Source of the DNA: Omphiscola glabra
Lineage: Eukaryota > Mollusca > Gastropoda > Lymnaeidae
NCBI GenBank assembly: GCA_964017045.1
Contig: OZ024801.1
Coordinates: forward strand, 33,839,257-33,903,256
Reading direction: 5' to 3'
DNA: 64,000 nt
Every line of letters begins with the position of its first letter. Positions within the stretch are counted from its first letter, which is position 1. Shown piece after piece: positions 23,132 to 35,400 of the stretch. The notes beneath the pieces were generated by a model. The model saw only the letters and a list, made by a program, of their open reading frames with translations. It made no database searches and had not been told where the DNA came from. The position numbers and the translations under genes are program-made.

Positions 23132-24244
23132 AATGTAATTCCCGATAACTACGCTAAAAGATTATTATTTTTAAAAAATATATAACGCAACTGCGTTTGG
23201 TGCGTAAAAATTGCCTTTCTTTTCGGAAAATGAAATCGTCTCAATTTAAGTATGGTGCAATAAATATTCGGTTTAAAAGTGGTTGGGACATCAGAATATT
23301 TAATATAGTTCATGGGCGTGAAATAAAAAAGTGTGCAAGGGCGTATCATGGGAGGAAGGGGTGTAGCAAAAATTGGAATTCTTAAATGTACTTTACTGAG
23401 TTCCTGTTTTGTTAAGTAACTTTAGTAGATGCAAAGTTCACGCATTGCTGCCGCCAATGTTTGGCGGGCTATATCTAGTATGTTTATAATTATCGAGGGG
23501 TCATCTCCGTCTAACCAAAAACATGGGGTGGAGGTAGAGTTGGCATGCCTGTGTTATCCACATCGCAAGGTGGGGTCAGTGTGCTCATGTTCCGAAACCA
23601 GGCTTAAGACCCATTCGTATATCATCGTCTCCTGTAATCCGGCCCTGAGTGATTTCGCCTGTTGCTCCGACTGGAAGAATCACGGAAAATCACATTCTGG
23701 TTTATGGCGTCTGCTTTTCAGCGGCGTGTTTAATGGTCACAGATCATTGGGGGCGGGTGGGGGGAGGAGAAAAACGTGGGGGGGGGGATTCTCCCTTTTT
23801 AAGATGATGGTAAACACAGAAAATTGCGCCTGCGTCAAACTCGCCACCATAAACAGCAATTGTTGAGATAATAAGGCTATAAATAGTAACACCAGCCCTG
23901 GTCACGTGACGTCCCGGACAAGATTTCCCAGCGAATGATGAATGTTGAAGACTTCCGGTTGTTTGACCAGGTCTAAACGCGGCGACGGCTCATTTGAAAT
24001 CTCGGAGTGGTGCAATGTAAACAGCGTGATTTGAAGATCTTCCCGAGCTTTGACCATGTGGGGCGAGGGGGGGGGGGGGGCTTGCAGCGGCGGTCCAAAC
24101 TGACGGAGGGCAAGCGGGTGGTTGGGGATTATTAATGAAAGTGGCCAGAATTATAAGTAGTTTATGTGCAAGTACAACTTCTGTACAATAAATATATAAT
24201 TGCATGTACACTAGTCGTGATTTTTTTGTTCACATTTCGGACGT
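23132..24244. other. unassigned sequence
   Basis: No gene supported. The TTCCCGATAACT motif near 23,138 recurs near 26,081 with partly similar flanks (a poly-T/AT stretch follows in both), which suggests a dispersed repeat. A G14 run lies near 24,067. Confidence 0.35.
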
Positions 24245-24592
24245 GAAGAGTATGCAGGTGGTATGTGGAGATGACCAAGGCTATGTTCGACTGTGAGTAC
24301 GGAGGTGGTATGTGGAGATGACCAAGGCTATGTTCGACTGTGAGTACGCAGGTGGTATGTGGAGATTACCAAGGCTATGTTCGACTGTGAGTACGGAGGT
24401 GGTATGTGGAGATGACCAAGGCAATGTTCGACTGTGAGTACGCAGGTGGTATGTGGAGATGACCAAGGCAATGTTAGACTGTGAGTACGGAGGTGGTATG
24501 TGGAGATGACCAAGGCTATGTTCGACTGTGAGTACGGAGGTGGTATGTGGAGATGACCAAGGCTATGTTCGACTGTGAATACGCAGGTGGCT
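24245..24592. repeat. 47-bp minisatellite, about 7.4 units
   Basis: The unit contains TGTGAGTACGSAGGTGGTAT then GTGGAGATGACCAAGGCWAT and GTTCGAC. The main variants are ACGCAG versus ACGGAG, GCTATG versus GCAATG, and one ATTACC. Confidence 0.96.
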
Positions 24593-24642
24593 TGGTGTCA
24601 AAGTGGGACTGGAAGCAATTCTGCGTTTCCTTGCATTGATCC

Positions 24643-25608
24643 AAAGTGTCTCCCCAGACAGCGTGATCCAAAGTGTCTCCCCAGACAGCGTGATTATCAG
24701 TGTCTCCCCAGACAGCTTGATTATCAGTGTCTCCCCAGACAGCGTGATTATCAGTGTCTCCCCAGACAGCGTGATTATCAGTGTCTCCCCAGACAGCGTG
24801 GTCCAAAGCAAGTGTCTCCCCAGACAGCATGATCCAAAGTGTCTCTCCATACAGCGTGATTATCAGTGTCTCCCCAGACAGCGTGGTCCAAAGCAAGTGT
24901 CTCCCCAGACAGCGTGATCCAAAGTGTCTCTCGAGACAGCGTGATTATCAGTGTCTCCCCAGACAGCGTGATCCAAAGTGTCTCTCCAGATAGCGTGATT
25001 ATCAGTGTCTCGCCAGACAGCGTGGTCCAAAGCAAGTGTCTCTCCAGACAGCGTGATCCAAAGTGTCTCCCCAGACAGCGTGATTATCAGTGTCTCCCCA
25101 GACAGCGTGGTCCAAAGCAAGTGTCTCCCCAGCCAGCGTGATCCAAAGTGTCTCCCCAGACAGCGTGATCCAAAGTGTCTCTCCAGACAGCGTGATTATC
25201 AGTGTCTCCCAAGACAGCGTGGTCCAAAGTGTCTCCCCAGACAGCGTGGTCCAAAGTGTCTCTCCAGACAGCGTGATTATCAGTGTCTCCCCAGACAGCG
25301 TGGTCCAAAGTGTCTCCCCAGACAGCGTGATTATCAGTGTCTCGCCAGACAGCGTGGTCCAAAGCAAGTGTCTCTCCAGACAGCGTGATCCAAAGTGTCT
25401 CCCCAGACAGCGTGATTATCAGTGTCTCGCCAGACAGCGTGGTCCAAAGCAAGTGTCTCCCCAGCCAGCGTGATCCAAAGTGTCTCCCCAGACAGCGTGA
25501 TCCAAAGTGTCTCTCCAGACAGCGTGATTATCAGTGTCTCCCCAGACAGCGTGGTCCAAAGTGTCTCCCCAGACAGCGTGGTCCAAAGCAAGTGTCTCCC
25601 AGATCACA
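24643..25608. repeat. compound 26/27/30-bp minisatellite with 332-bp higher-order unit
   Basis: About 36 units with core GTGTCTCCCCAGACAGCGTG are joined by one of three linkers: ATCCAAA (26 bp), ATTATCA (27 bp) or GTCCAAAGCAA (30 bp). Rare markers recur 332 bp apart: CTCGCCAGAC at 25,009 and 25,341, CCAGCCAGCG at 25,129 and 25,461. A block of about twelve units was therefore duplicated in tandem. Both strands carry overlapping open frames (SVSPDSVI, ETLWITLSG) that are by-products. Confidence 0.96.
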
Positions 25609-26124
25609 TTAACAACATCTTGCGTTATTGAGTAATTTGGTTTGAGGGAGTGTAGTGTGGGGGTGGGGGGTTCGAAACCCCCTCCCTGGACCCCAAAACG
25701 GTTAAACGTTTCATGTTTTGATGGCAGAGGAGTGAAGGGATCAACTTAGTTTCGCCGATGATATTACTTTCAAAGAATTATATAAAACATTCCGTTTTTT
25801 TTGGGTTTTTTTTTTTAGTTGTTGTATCTTTACATCCACTTTGATTTTTTTGTGTGTTCAGCTCACAATCTTCGGGCGGCTAATTGACCCCTATCCAGTC
25901 AACCTATCGAGGTGAAACTTAGCACTAGCCTCTTTGCCGATGAACACATATTCTTATAAAATGTTCAGCCCCAACCCCCTCCCCCTCCCCCCGCACACAC
26001 ACAGAAAAAAAAGATAAGTCTTTGTCCTGTTTTCAAAGGGGCGTAAAAATGTTATGATGCCACTGGTTTTATGAAATGATATTCCCGATAACTGCTCTAA
26101 ATGAGGTTATTTTTTTGGAGTAAC
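25609..26124. other. unassigned sequence, possibly old dispersed repeat
   Basis: No gene supported. The segment around 26,070-26,115 shares TTCCCGATAACT with 23,138. Confidence 0.35.
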
Positions 26125-26757
26125 CTATAGTTAGCTGAATGAAGAGCTTTATTATATAGTATATAGACTGAGACAGTTTTGAAGTACCCTCTAGTTAGCC
26201 GAATGAAGAGCTATATAGACTGAGACAGTTTTTAAGTACCCTATAGTTAACAGAATGAAGAGCTAGACTGAGACAGATGATGAGTACCTTGTAGTTAACA
26301 GAATGAAGAGCTAGACTGAGACAGTTGATGAGTACCCTGTAGTTAACAGAATGAAGAGCTAGACTGAGACAGTTGATGAGTACCCTGTAGTTAACAGAAT
26401 GAAGAGCTAGACTGATACAGTTTTGAAGTACCCTGTAGTTAACAGAATGAAGAGCTAGACTGATACAGTTGATGAGTACCCTGTTGTTAACAGAATGAAG
26501 AGCTAGACTGAGACAGATGATAAGTACCCTGTAGTTAACAGAATGAAGAGCTAGACTGATACAGTTGATGAGTACCCTGTAGTTAACAGAATGAAGAACT
26601 AGACTGAGACAGTTGATGAGTACCCTGTAGTTAACATAATGAAGAGCTAGACTGAGACAGTTTATGAGTACAGTGTAGTTAACAGAATGAAGAGCTAGAC
26701 TGAGACAGTTGATGAGTACCCTGTAGTTAACAGAATGAAGAGCTAGACTGAGACAGT
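26125..26757. repeat. 48-bp minisatellite, about 13 units
   Basis: The unit contains CTGTAGTTAACAGAATGAAG, AGCTAGACTGAGACAGTTGA and TGAGTACC. Left-end units are more diverged and one has an extra ATATAGTATATAGACTG insertion. This is consistent with an older edge and a homogenised centre. Confidence 0.96.
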
Positions 26758-27670
26758 TTTCTATTGAAGGACACCAAACATGTACGAATCCGGGTCATTG
26801 AGACTAAGATATCGTGGGGGGGGGGGGAACATTTTCTTTTCAGAAATCCTAAAGAGTTGTGCTTGTTTAGATGCTGCATTGAGCCAGGGCCTAAACTGAG
26901 CCTAGTCCACCCCACTCCCCTCCCCTCCCCGGACCCCACACCAAGTGCCTGTAGGAGAGTGTAGCCGACAGAGGCACTAATATTTGTAGCTGTCTTTGCG
27001 GCTCGATGTTGACCGTGTCAACACTGACCACCAACATGCGACCCTCCAGAAACTGTTTGACCCCCTCCCCTTTTTCTCCCATTTTTCGTTCGGACGGGGA
27101 GTCCGCCCCCCTTCCCTAAAATCTCCCTTTAGAAAAAATTTATCTATCCCTTTTATTAATGTTTTTTAAAGTGTTCTTTAGGAAAAATAAGACATACATT
27201 TTGTTATATATAAAATGAATTCATAAAATCTGGTCTTTATAAATAATTTTTATTTCCTTCTCCCAAAAGGACCTAAAGATTTCAATTGATAAAAAATTGT
27301 GTATAAATGTTATCATTATTTTTTGTTCCATTCAACGTATGATTTTATCTTTTTTTTTTTTTTTTTTTTTGTGTCTTATAATCAAACATAAAATTTAATA
27401 AAGTCTTGTTCTAATAAATGAAGACATTACAAGCATCTTCTTTGAGCTTCAGAGCTTGCTGGTGATGACTGTATCTAAAGAGGCATGTATTGATCAGATC
27501 ACGATTTCGATCTGAGATAAATAGACGCTATAAATATCGGTGTCTCCGATTCTCTTTATTACATCATAGAGAATAAACAGCGACGATAAGGTGACGTAGG
27601 CATCCCCCCCCACACACACCACACCCCCGCCCCACAAACGATGCGTGACTCCAAGCCAAAAGAACTACTC
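26758..27670. other. unassigned sequence
   Basis: No supported gene. It contains a G12 run near 26,816, a poly-T run at about 27,349-27,370 and AT-rich DNA. Confidence 0.4.
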
Positions 27671-27785
27671 CAGCACCCCGGGTGGAGGAGACTGGTTAAC
27701 CCTTGGACTGCAACTCATCTAAGAGAAGGCGAAACTCTGAAACCACACACGGAGGTGGAGTCCCGTAGGCGGTATGACCATGAGC
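27671..27785 (+). repeat. dispersed CCCGGGTGGATGG-type repeat, copy 2
   Basis: It aligns with 44,483-44,595 over about 110 bp. Shared blocks are CAGCAYCCCGGGTGGA, GGTTAACC or TTGTTAACC, TGCAACTCATCTAAGAGAAGG, AAACTCTGAA and TCCCGTAGGCGG. It is an interspersed family, probably a SINE or similar small element. I associate it with snail sequences but cannot name it. Confidence 0.75.
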
Positions 27786-27837
27786 TCCCCCTTACAAACA
27801 CTCCTAAACATTTATCATACTACGAGTTTAATTCAAG

Positions 27838-28107
27838 CCAAAACGAGTCAAATCTGCGACCGTTGTGCTGTATAGACACCTCACGAGTGCAAAAAAAACG
27901 AGTCAAATCTGCGACCGTTGTGCTGTATAGACACCTCACGAGTGCAAAAAAACGGGTCGAATCTGCGACCGTTGTGCTGTATAGACACCTCACGAGTGCA
28001 AAAAAAAACGAGTCAAATCTGAGAAGGTTGTGCTGTATAGACACCTCACGAGTGCAAAAAAACGGGTAAACTCTGAGACGGTTGTTCTGTATAGACACCT
28101 CACCCCC
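27838..28107. repeat. ~55-bp minisatellite, 5 units
   Basis: Units contain ACGAGTCAAATCTGCGACC, GTTGTGCTGTATAGACACC and TCACGAGTGCAAAAA. Length varies by 1-2 A residues in the poly-A stretch. The plus-strand frame through this array is open by chance. Confidence 0.95.
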
Positions 28108-28433
28108 ATACTGTCCCGAATCTCGTTAGAAGCAAATCAAAGCCTCATTTCCGTGACGACACACGTCCGCTTCGTCAATCCGGGGCTTTTAACAAACTGA
28201 CTAATCCGGCCGACATCTTTTCGCCTTGTTTTAAAATGTTTACTCGCTGGAGCCTCGGTTGTGTACGGATGCTGTCGGAGACACACGAAGAGGGACACAC
28301 ACAAAAAAAGGGGGGAGGGAATATCAGTGTCTTTTTTGTTTTTCTTCTTCGTCTTCTCCTCTACCATCTTTTTTTTTCTTTCCCCCCTTTACAAGCCAGT
28401 GTTTGTCTCACAGAGTTTGTTGATAACAAACAC

Positions 28434-28656
28434 ATGAAGGGCTTGATGGGCGGATCAGAAGCCGCATTGTGGGGGGCTTTGGTGTGTTTGTTGTTTGTCT
28501 TCACGTCGCCGCCCTGTGCGTCTAAAGATGGGCCTCCGAGGAGGAGGACGGGAGGGTGGACAGCAGATATAATATTGGATATGGGAAACGTCACAGAAGA
28601 GGTGGAGAAGTTTTGTGATGGCGAGGATGGACGAGGAGTTACTAACTGCTGTTGCC
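28434..28656 (+). CDS. candidate exon encoding a signal peptide and Cys-rich start of a secreted or membrane protein
   Basis: The frame starts at ATG 28,434. The first ~30 residues look like a signal peptide: MKGLMGGSEAALWGALVCLL is followed by FVFTSPPCAS, a plausible cleavage region. Next come a basic segment (PPRRR), an N-glycosylation sequon in GNVTEEVEKFC, and NCCC at the end. Upstream is a poly-pyrimidine tract ending in TTTACAAG/CCAG (about 28,361-28,399), a good splice acceptor for a 5' UTR exon junction. Downstream, GCC|GTGAGA at 28,656/28,657 is a strong donor, leaving phase 1. If unspliced, the frame stops at 28,676. No matching second exon is visible. The NxS/T..V..FC...CC spacing loosely recalls the start of ATRAID-type proteins. 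That is a guess from memory and a random open stretch is possible. Confidence 0.33.
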
Positions 28657-29246
28657 GTGAGAACATGGGTTTATGAGCAAGGGAGTCTATGACACCCGGG
28701 CCGGGGCGGTCATTTACATTGCCGCTCTTGATTTTCGAGCACAACAAAAGATATATATTTCACATAAATAGATATAAAGTTCATATTGAAAGCTATCAAG
28801 TTCACATAAAAAAGCTAGATATAGTACATGAAGTTGACCTAAACTACCATAATCCCTCACTCCTCAAAAACTTGCCCTTCTGGGCGGGAATACCCCCCCC
28901 CCCCCCAAATCCCCGGTGGATGGCCCCCACCCGTCCCAACTTCGTACGCATGCGTCGCACGTAACCTGGATTATGTGTACACTACTAAAGGAATGGGAAA
29001 TTATCCATTGACGCTTAAGCGATTACGCCAGAAGAAACTTCAAAAAACATATAAAATTATACATTTTAAATATAGACAATTTCATAACAGTTTATGTAAA
29101 AATACGATGCGTATACGTCTTTCGTTGAAATAAAGTTGTGTTATGTTTAGACATTTATTTCTAAACATTTATTTTGTTTTTTGGGCCAATTTATTGCTTA
29201 CAAAATAATAATAATAATTTGTACTTCAATTTTTTTGTTCTTGTGA
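28657..29246. other. unassigned sequence downstream of candidate exon
   Basis: If 28,434-28,656 is an exon, this would be intron. AT-rich, with a C14 run near 28,891. Confidence 0.35.
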
Positions 29247-29395
29247 GCCAGCTTCTCCTGTGGTAGGCCCCCAGCTTATCCTGTGGTAGGCCGCCAGCTT
29301 ATCCTGTGGTAGGCCACCAGCTTATCCTGTGGTAGGCCACCAGCTTATCATGTGGCAGGCCACCCGCTTATCCTGTGGTAGGCCACGAGCTCATC
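29247..29395. repeat. 23-bp minisatellite, about 6.5 units
   Basis: The unit reads CCAGCTTATCCTGTGGTAGG followed by CCA or CCG. Confidence 0.95.
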
Positions 29396-30153
29396 CCAGC
29401 CATGGCTAAAAACTAATTATCCTCAATTCCTCTTCACATTTTTTTTCGCCCCTCGGAGGTTGAAAAGTTCGAGTGATGGACAGTCTCGTCGCGGGTCCCG
29501 AGTCGAACTTGTCACTGATGTCAACTGTCATCTTGTTATGGATGCCACGAGCGTCCGTGCGGTACCGCGGACCTGCCACCCACCCAGGTTCTCATTCTTT
29601 AATAATGGGCCTTGATAGACTCCTGGGGGGAGTCCAGTACTCCAGCCCTCGCCAGAAGAGCTCGAGGCACAAAGGATGTATGGAGATGAAGTGACTTGTT
29701 AACTTATGACGATTGGAAACTTAGCCAAAGTCAGACATTCCGGATTTGAAAGGAGGGTGGAGAACTTCATTTATATTTTTGGCATTTAAAAAAAGAAAAA
29801 GGAAAGTAGGAATTTTTTAATAGTGTTCTCATCCGCACATTTTTAGACATCCCCCCCCCCCCCCCCCACAGACTGACCGCGGCCATTCCTTAATGGTCAA
29901 GTATTATTTTAAATAGAAAAATTGTTAGAGGTAGATTTTCACTAATTATCCCTTAATATACTAAGCCAGAATGTTAGTGGGTTTTTTTTGGTAACAATGG
30001 CCAGCAGTAATTCGGTCTGAGACACATTTAACCCCTTACAAATATTTTTTAATGTTTCATTATTACATATTATTATAAAGAGTAAGGTACGAAGATTTCC
30101 GGTTTTTTAAAAAAAAAATGGTTTGTGGTAAAACTTGGCGTCACGACTCAGAA
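29396..30153. other. unassigned unique sequence
   Basis: No supported gene. It includes C17 at 29,851-29,867. Confidence 0.4.
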
Positions 30154-33100
30154 ATTGACACCATTAGGTGTTGACAGACGGATTTGAGTTGACACCATTT
30201 GGTGTCGAAAGACAGATGTGAGTTGACACCATTTGGTGTCGACAGACAGATGTGAGTTGACACCATTAGGTGTTGACAGACGGATGTGAGTTGACACCAT
30301 TAGGTGTCGACAGACAGATGTGAGTTGACACCATAAGTTGTTGACAGACGGATGTGAGTTGACACCATTAGGTGTTGACAGACGGATTTGAGTTGACACC
30401 ATTTGGTGTCGACAGACGGATGTGAGTTGACACCATTAGGTGTCGACAGACAGATGTGAGTTGACACCATTTGGTGTCGACAGACGGATGTGAGTTGACA
30501 CCATTTGGTGTCGACAGACGGATGTGAGTTGACACCATTTGGTGTCGACAGACGGATGTGAGTTGACACCATTTGGTGTCGACAGACGGATGTGAGTTGA
30601 CACCATTAGGTGTTGACAGACGGATGTGAGTTGACACCATTTGGTGTCGACAGACGGATGTGAGTTGACACCATTAGGTGTCGACAGATGGATGTGAGTT
30701 GACACCATTAGGTGTTGACAGACGGATGTGAGTTGACACCATTAGGTGTTGACAGACGGATGTGAGTTGACACCATTAGGTGTTGACAGACGGATGTGAG
30801 TTGACACCATTTGGTGTCGACAGACGGATGTGAGTTGACACCATTAGGTGTCGACAGACGGATGTGAGTTGACACCATTTGGTGTCGACAGACAGATGTG
30901 AGTTGACACCATTAGGTGTCGACAGACGGATGTGAATTGACACCATTAGGTGTCGACAGACAGATGTGAGTTGACACCATTTGGTGTCGACAGAAAGATG
31001 TGAGTTGACACCATTTGGTGTCGACAGACGGATGTGAGTTGACACCATTAGGTGTCGACAGACGGATGTGAGTTGACACCATTTGGTGTCGACAGACGGA
31101 TGTGAGTTGACACCATTTGGTGTCGACAGACGGATGTGAGTTGACACCATTTGGTGTCGACAGACGGATGTGAGTTGACATCATTTGGTGTCGACAGACG
31201 GATGTGAGTTGACACCATTTGGTGTCGACAGACGGATGTGAGTTGACACATTTTGGTGTCGACAGACGGATGTGAGTTGACACCATTAGGTGTTGACAGA
31301 CGGATGTGAGTTGACACCATTAGGTGTTGACAGACGGATGTGAGTTGACACCATTAGGTGTTGACAGACGGATGTGAGTTGACACCATTAGGTGTTGACA
31401 GACGGATGTGAGTTGACACCCATTAGGTGTCGACAGACGGATGTGAGTTGACACCATTAGGTGTCGACAGACGGATGTGAGTTGACACCCATTAGGTGTT
31501 GACAGACGGATGTGAGTTGACACCATTAGGTGTTGACAGACGGATGTGAGTTGACACCATTAGGTGTTGACAGACGGATGTGAGTTGACACCATTTGGTG
31601 TCGACAGACGGATGTGAGTTGACACCATTAGGTGTCGACAGACGGATGTGAGTTGACACCATTTGGTGTCGACAGACGGATGTGAGTTGACACCATTTGG
31701 TGTCGACAGACGGATGTGAGTTGACGCCATTTGGTGTCGACAGACGGATGTGAGTTGACACCATTAGGTGTCGACAGACGGATGTGAGTTGACACCATTA
31801 GGTGTTGACAGACGGATGTGAGTTGACACCATTAGGTGTTGACAGACGGATGTGAGTTGACACCATTAGGTGTTGACAGACGGATGTGAGTTGACACCAT
31901 TAGGTGTTGACAGACGGATGTGAGTTGACACCATTTGGTGTCGACAGACGAATGTGAGTTGACACCATTAGGTGTCGACAGACGGATGTGAGTTGACACC
32001 ATTAGGTGTTGACAGACGGATGTGAGTTGACACCCATTAGGTGTCGACAGACGGATGTGAGTTGACACCATTAGGTGTTGACAGACGGATGTGAGTTGAC
32101 ACCATTAGGTGTTGACAGACGGATGTGAGTTGACACCATTAGGTGTTGACAGACGGATGTGAGTTGACACCCATTAGTTGTCGACAGACGGATGTGAGTT
32201 GACACCATTAGGTGTCGACAGACGGATGTGAGTTGACACCCATTAGGTGTTGACAGACGGATGTGAGTTGACACCATTAGGTGTTGACAGACGGATGTGA
32301 GTTGACACCATTAGGTGTTGACAGACGGATGTGAGTTGACACCATTAGGTGTTGACAGACGGATGTGAGTTGACACCATTTGGTGTCGACAGACGGATGT
32401 GAGTTGACACCATTAGGTGTCGACAGACGGATGTGAGTTGACACCATTTGGTGTCGACAGACGGATGTGAGTTGACACCATTTGGTGTCGACAGACAGAT
32501 GTGAGTTGACACCATAAGTTGTTGACAGACGGATGTGAGTTGACACCATTAGGTGTTGACAGACGGATTTGAGTTGACACCATTTGGTGTCGACAGACGG
32601 ATGTGAGTTGACACCATTAGGTGTCGACAGACAGATGTGAGTTGACACCATTTGGTGTCGACAGACGGATGTGAGTTGACACCATTTGATGTCGACAGAC
32701 GGATGTGAGTTGACACCATTAGGTGTCGACAGACGGATGTGAGTTGACACCATTTGGTGTCGACAGACGGATGTGAGTTGACACCATTAGGTGTCGACAG
32801 ACGGATGTGAGTTGACACCATTTGGTGTCGACAGACGGATGTGAGTTGACACCATTAGGTGTTGACAGACGGATGTGAGTTGACACCATTTGGTGTCGAC
32901 AGACGGATGTGAGTTGACACCATTAGGTGTCGACAGATGTATGTGAGTTGACACCATTAGGTGTTGACAGACGGATGTGAGTTGACACCATTAGGTGTTG
33001 ACAGACGGATGTGAGTTGACACCATTAGGTGTTGACAGACGGATGTGAGTTGACACCATTTGGTGTCGACAGACGGATGTGAGTTGACACCATTAGGTGT

Positions 33101-34868
33101 CGACAGACGGATGTGAGTTGACACCATTTGGTGTCGACAGACAGATGTGAGTTGACACCATTAGGTGTCGACAGACGGATGTGAATTGACACCATTAGGT
33201 GTCGACAGACAGATGTGAGTTGACACCATTTGGTGTCGACAGAAAGATGTGAGTTGACACCATTTGGTGTCGACAGACGGATGTGAGTTGACACCATTAG
33301 GTGTCGACAGACGGATGTGAGTTGACACCATTTGGTGTCGACAGACGGATGTGAGTTGACACCATTTGGTGTCGACAGACGGATGTGAGTTGACACCATT
33401 TGGTGTCGACAGACGGATGTGAGTTGACATCATTTGGTGTCGACAGACGGATGTGAGTTGACACCATTTGGTGTCGACAGACGGATGTGAGTTGACACAT
33501 TTTGGTGTCGACAGACGGATGTGAGTTGACACCATTAGGTGTTGACAGACGGATGTGAGTTGACACCATTAGGTGTTGACAGACGGATGTGAGTTGACAC
33601 CATTAGGTGTTGACAGACGGATGTGAGTTGACACCATTAGGTGTTGACAGACGGATGTGAGTTGACACCCATTAGGTGTCGACAGACGGATGTGAGTTGA
33701 CACCATTAGGTGTCGACAGACGGATGTGAGTTGACACCCATTAGGTGTTGACAGACGGATGTGAGTTGACACCATTAGGTGTTGACAGACGGATGTGAGT
33801 TGACACCATTAGGTGTTGACAGACGGATGTGAGTTGACACCATTTGGTGTCGACAGACGGATGTGAGTTGACACCATTAGGTGTCGACAGACGGATGTGA
33901 GTTGACACCATTTGGTGTCGACAGACGGATGTGAGTTGACACCATTTGGTGTCGACAGACGGATGTGAGTTGACGCCATTTGGTGTCGACAGACGGATGT
34001 GAGTTGACACCATTAGGTGTCGACAGACGGATGTGAGTTGACACCATTAGGTGTTGACAGACGGATGTGAGTTGACACCATTAGGTGTTGACAGACGGAT
34101 GTGAGTTGACACCATTAGGTGTTGACAGACGGATGTGAGTTGACACCATTAGGTGTTGACAGACGGATGTGAGTTGACACCATTTGGTGTCGACAGACGA
34201 ATGTGAGTTGACACCATTAGGTGTCGACAGACGGATGTGAGTTGACACCATTAGGTGTTGACAGACGGATGTGAGTTGACACCCATTAGGTGTCGACAGA
34301 CGGATGTGAGTTGACACCATTAGGTGTTGACAGACGGATGTGAGTTGACACCATTAGGTGTTGACAGACGGATGTGAGTTGACACCATTAGGTGTTGACA
34401 GACGGATGTGAGTTGACACCCATTAGGTGTCGACAGACGGATGTGAGTTGACACCATTAGGTGTCGACAGACGGATGTGAGTTGACACCCATTAGGTGTT
34501 GACAGACGGATGTGAGTTGACACCATTAGGTGTTGACAGACGGATGTGAGTTGACACCATTAGGTGTTGACAGACGGATGTGAGTTGACACCATTAGGTG
34601 TTGACAGACGGATGTGAGTTGACACCATTTGGTGTCGACAGACGGATGTGAGTTGACACCATTAGGTGTCGACAGACGGATGTGAGTTGACACCATTTGG
34701 TGTCGACAGACGGATGTGAGTTGACACCATTTGGTGTCGACAGACGGATGTGAGTTGACACCATTTGGTGTCGACAGACGGATGTGAGTTGACACCATTT
34801 GGTGTCGACAGACGGATGTGAGTTGACACCATTAGGTGTTGACAGACGGATGTGAGTTAACACCCATT
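30154..34868. repeat. 34-bp satellite, about 138 units, with hairpin core and 2,249-bp internal duplication
   Basis: The unit contains GACAGACGGATGTGAGTTGA then CACCATTWGGTGTY. GACACCATTTGGTGTC is an inverted repeat with 7-bp perfect arms and a 2-bp centre. Three linked variants are mixed: TTGGTGTCGAC, TAGGTGTCGAC and TAGGTGTTGAC. Occasional 35-bp units have CCCATT. Rare private mutations recur exactly 2,249 bp apart: TGTGAATTGAC near 30,931 and 33,180, AGAAAGATG near 30,991 and 33,240, GACATCATT near 31,177 and 33,426, GACGCCATT near 31,723 and 33,972. A segment of about 66 units was therefore duplicated recently. Further left the offset is 2,181 bp, a two-unit indel. Minus-strand frames (MVSTHIRLSTPNGVNSHPSV) are artefacts of a low-stop unit. 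Confidence 0.97.
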
Positions 34869-34956
34869 GCAGCGCCTAAAAAAACCTACACCTATTGTTT
34901 TTTGTTATCAACCTCACAAGAACAAAAATAATTAGGTGGGGATTAGGATAGAAACC

Positions 34957-35116
34957 ATGGCCGTAGATGAGGGATGCGGGGGGGGGGGGCGGCTCTTTCC
35001 ACCCCGGGCTCCACTTTTTATCTTTATGTGGGATGGGCGGCGTTTTCCGCCAGCGGCAAAGTTGTTTCGTGGAAAGGGGGCGCGGCGAAAAATCCAGGCA
35101 CCCGCCCTAGCTACGC
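34957..35116. mobile_element. possible degraded GCCGTAG/CTACGCCG-ended MITE
   Basis: TGGCCGTAGATGAGG at the left and CCTAGCTACGCCGCCGG at the right are imperfect inverted repeats. They resemble the CAGTGGCGTAGCTAGG-type ends seen at 20,305 and 40,349, and the interior is G-rich. No target duplication was identified, so this is tentative. Confidence 0.4.
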
Positions 35117-35307
35117 CGCCGGACCCAACCTTTTTTTAATGTTGAATTCCAGGTGTCTTCCTTTCAACAAATAAATGACCAAGGCCAACATTGATGTATT
35201 CTAGTCGCCGTTAGAAAGGTCAAGGTCAACCATCACAGAACTCATATAATCGCATTTGGGTTCAATTTTTAATTTTAAAAAAAGATCAAAGTGTGGATGG
35301 GGAATCA

Positions 35308-35400
35308 TTCATTTAGTAGGTCAGTCATTCATTTAGTAGGTCAGTCATTCATTTAGTAGGTCAGTCATTCATTTAGTAGGCCAGTCATTCATTTAGAAGG
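35308..35400. repeat. 20-bp minisatellite, about 4.7 units
   Basis: The unit is GTCATTCATTTAGTAGGTCA with late CCA and AGAAGG variants. Confidence 0.95.

Noticed and set aside
23429..23866. 145-codon Cys/Ser-containing frame
   Set aside because: No signal peptide, no regular Cys spacing, and it runs into G-rich low-complexity sequence.
30154..34868. Resemblance to a CRISPR array: regular 34-bp repeats over 4.7 kb
   Set aside because: There are no unique spacers; the whole unit repeats head to tail. No cas-like genes are present and the surroundings are eukaryotic.
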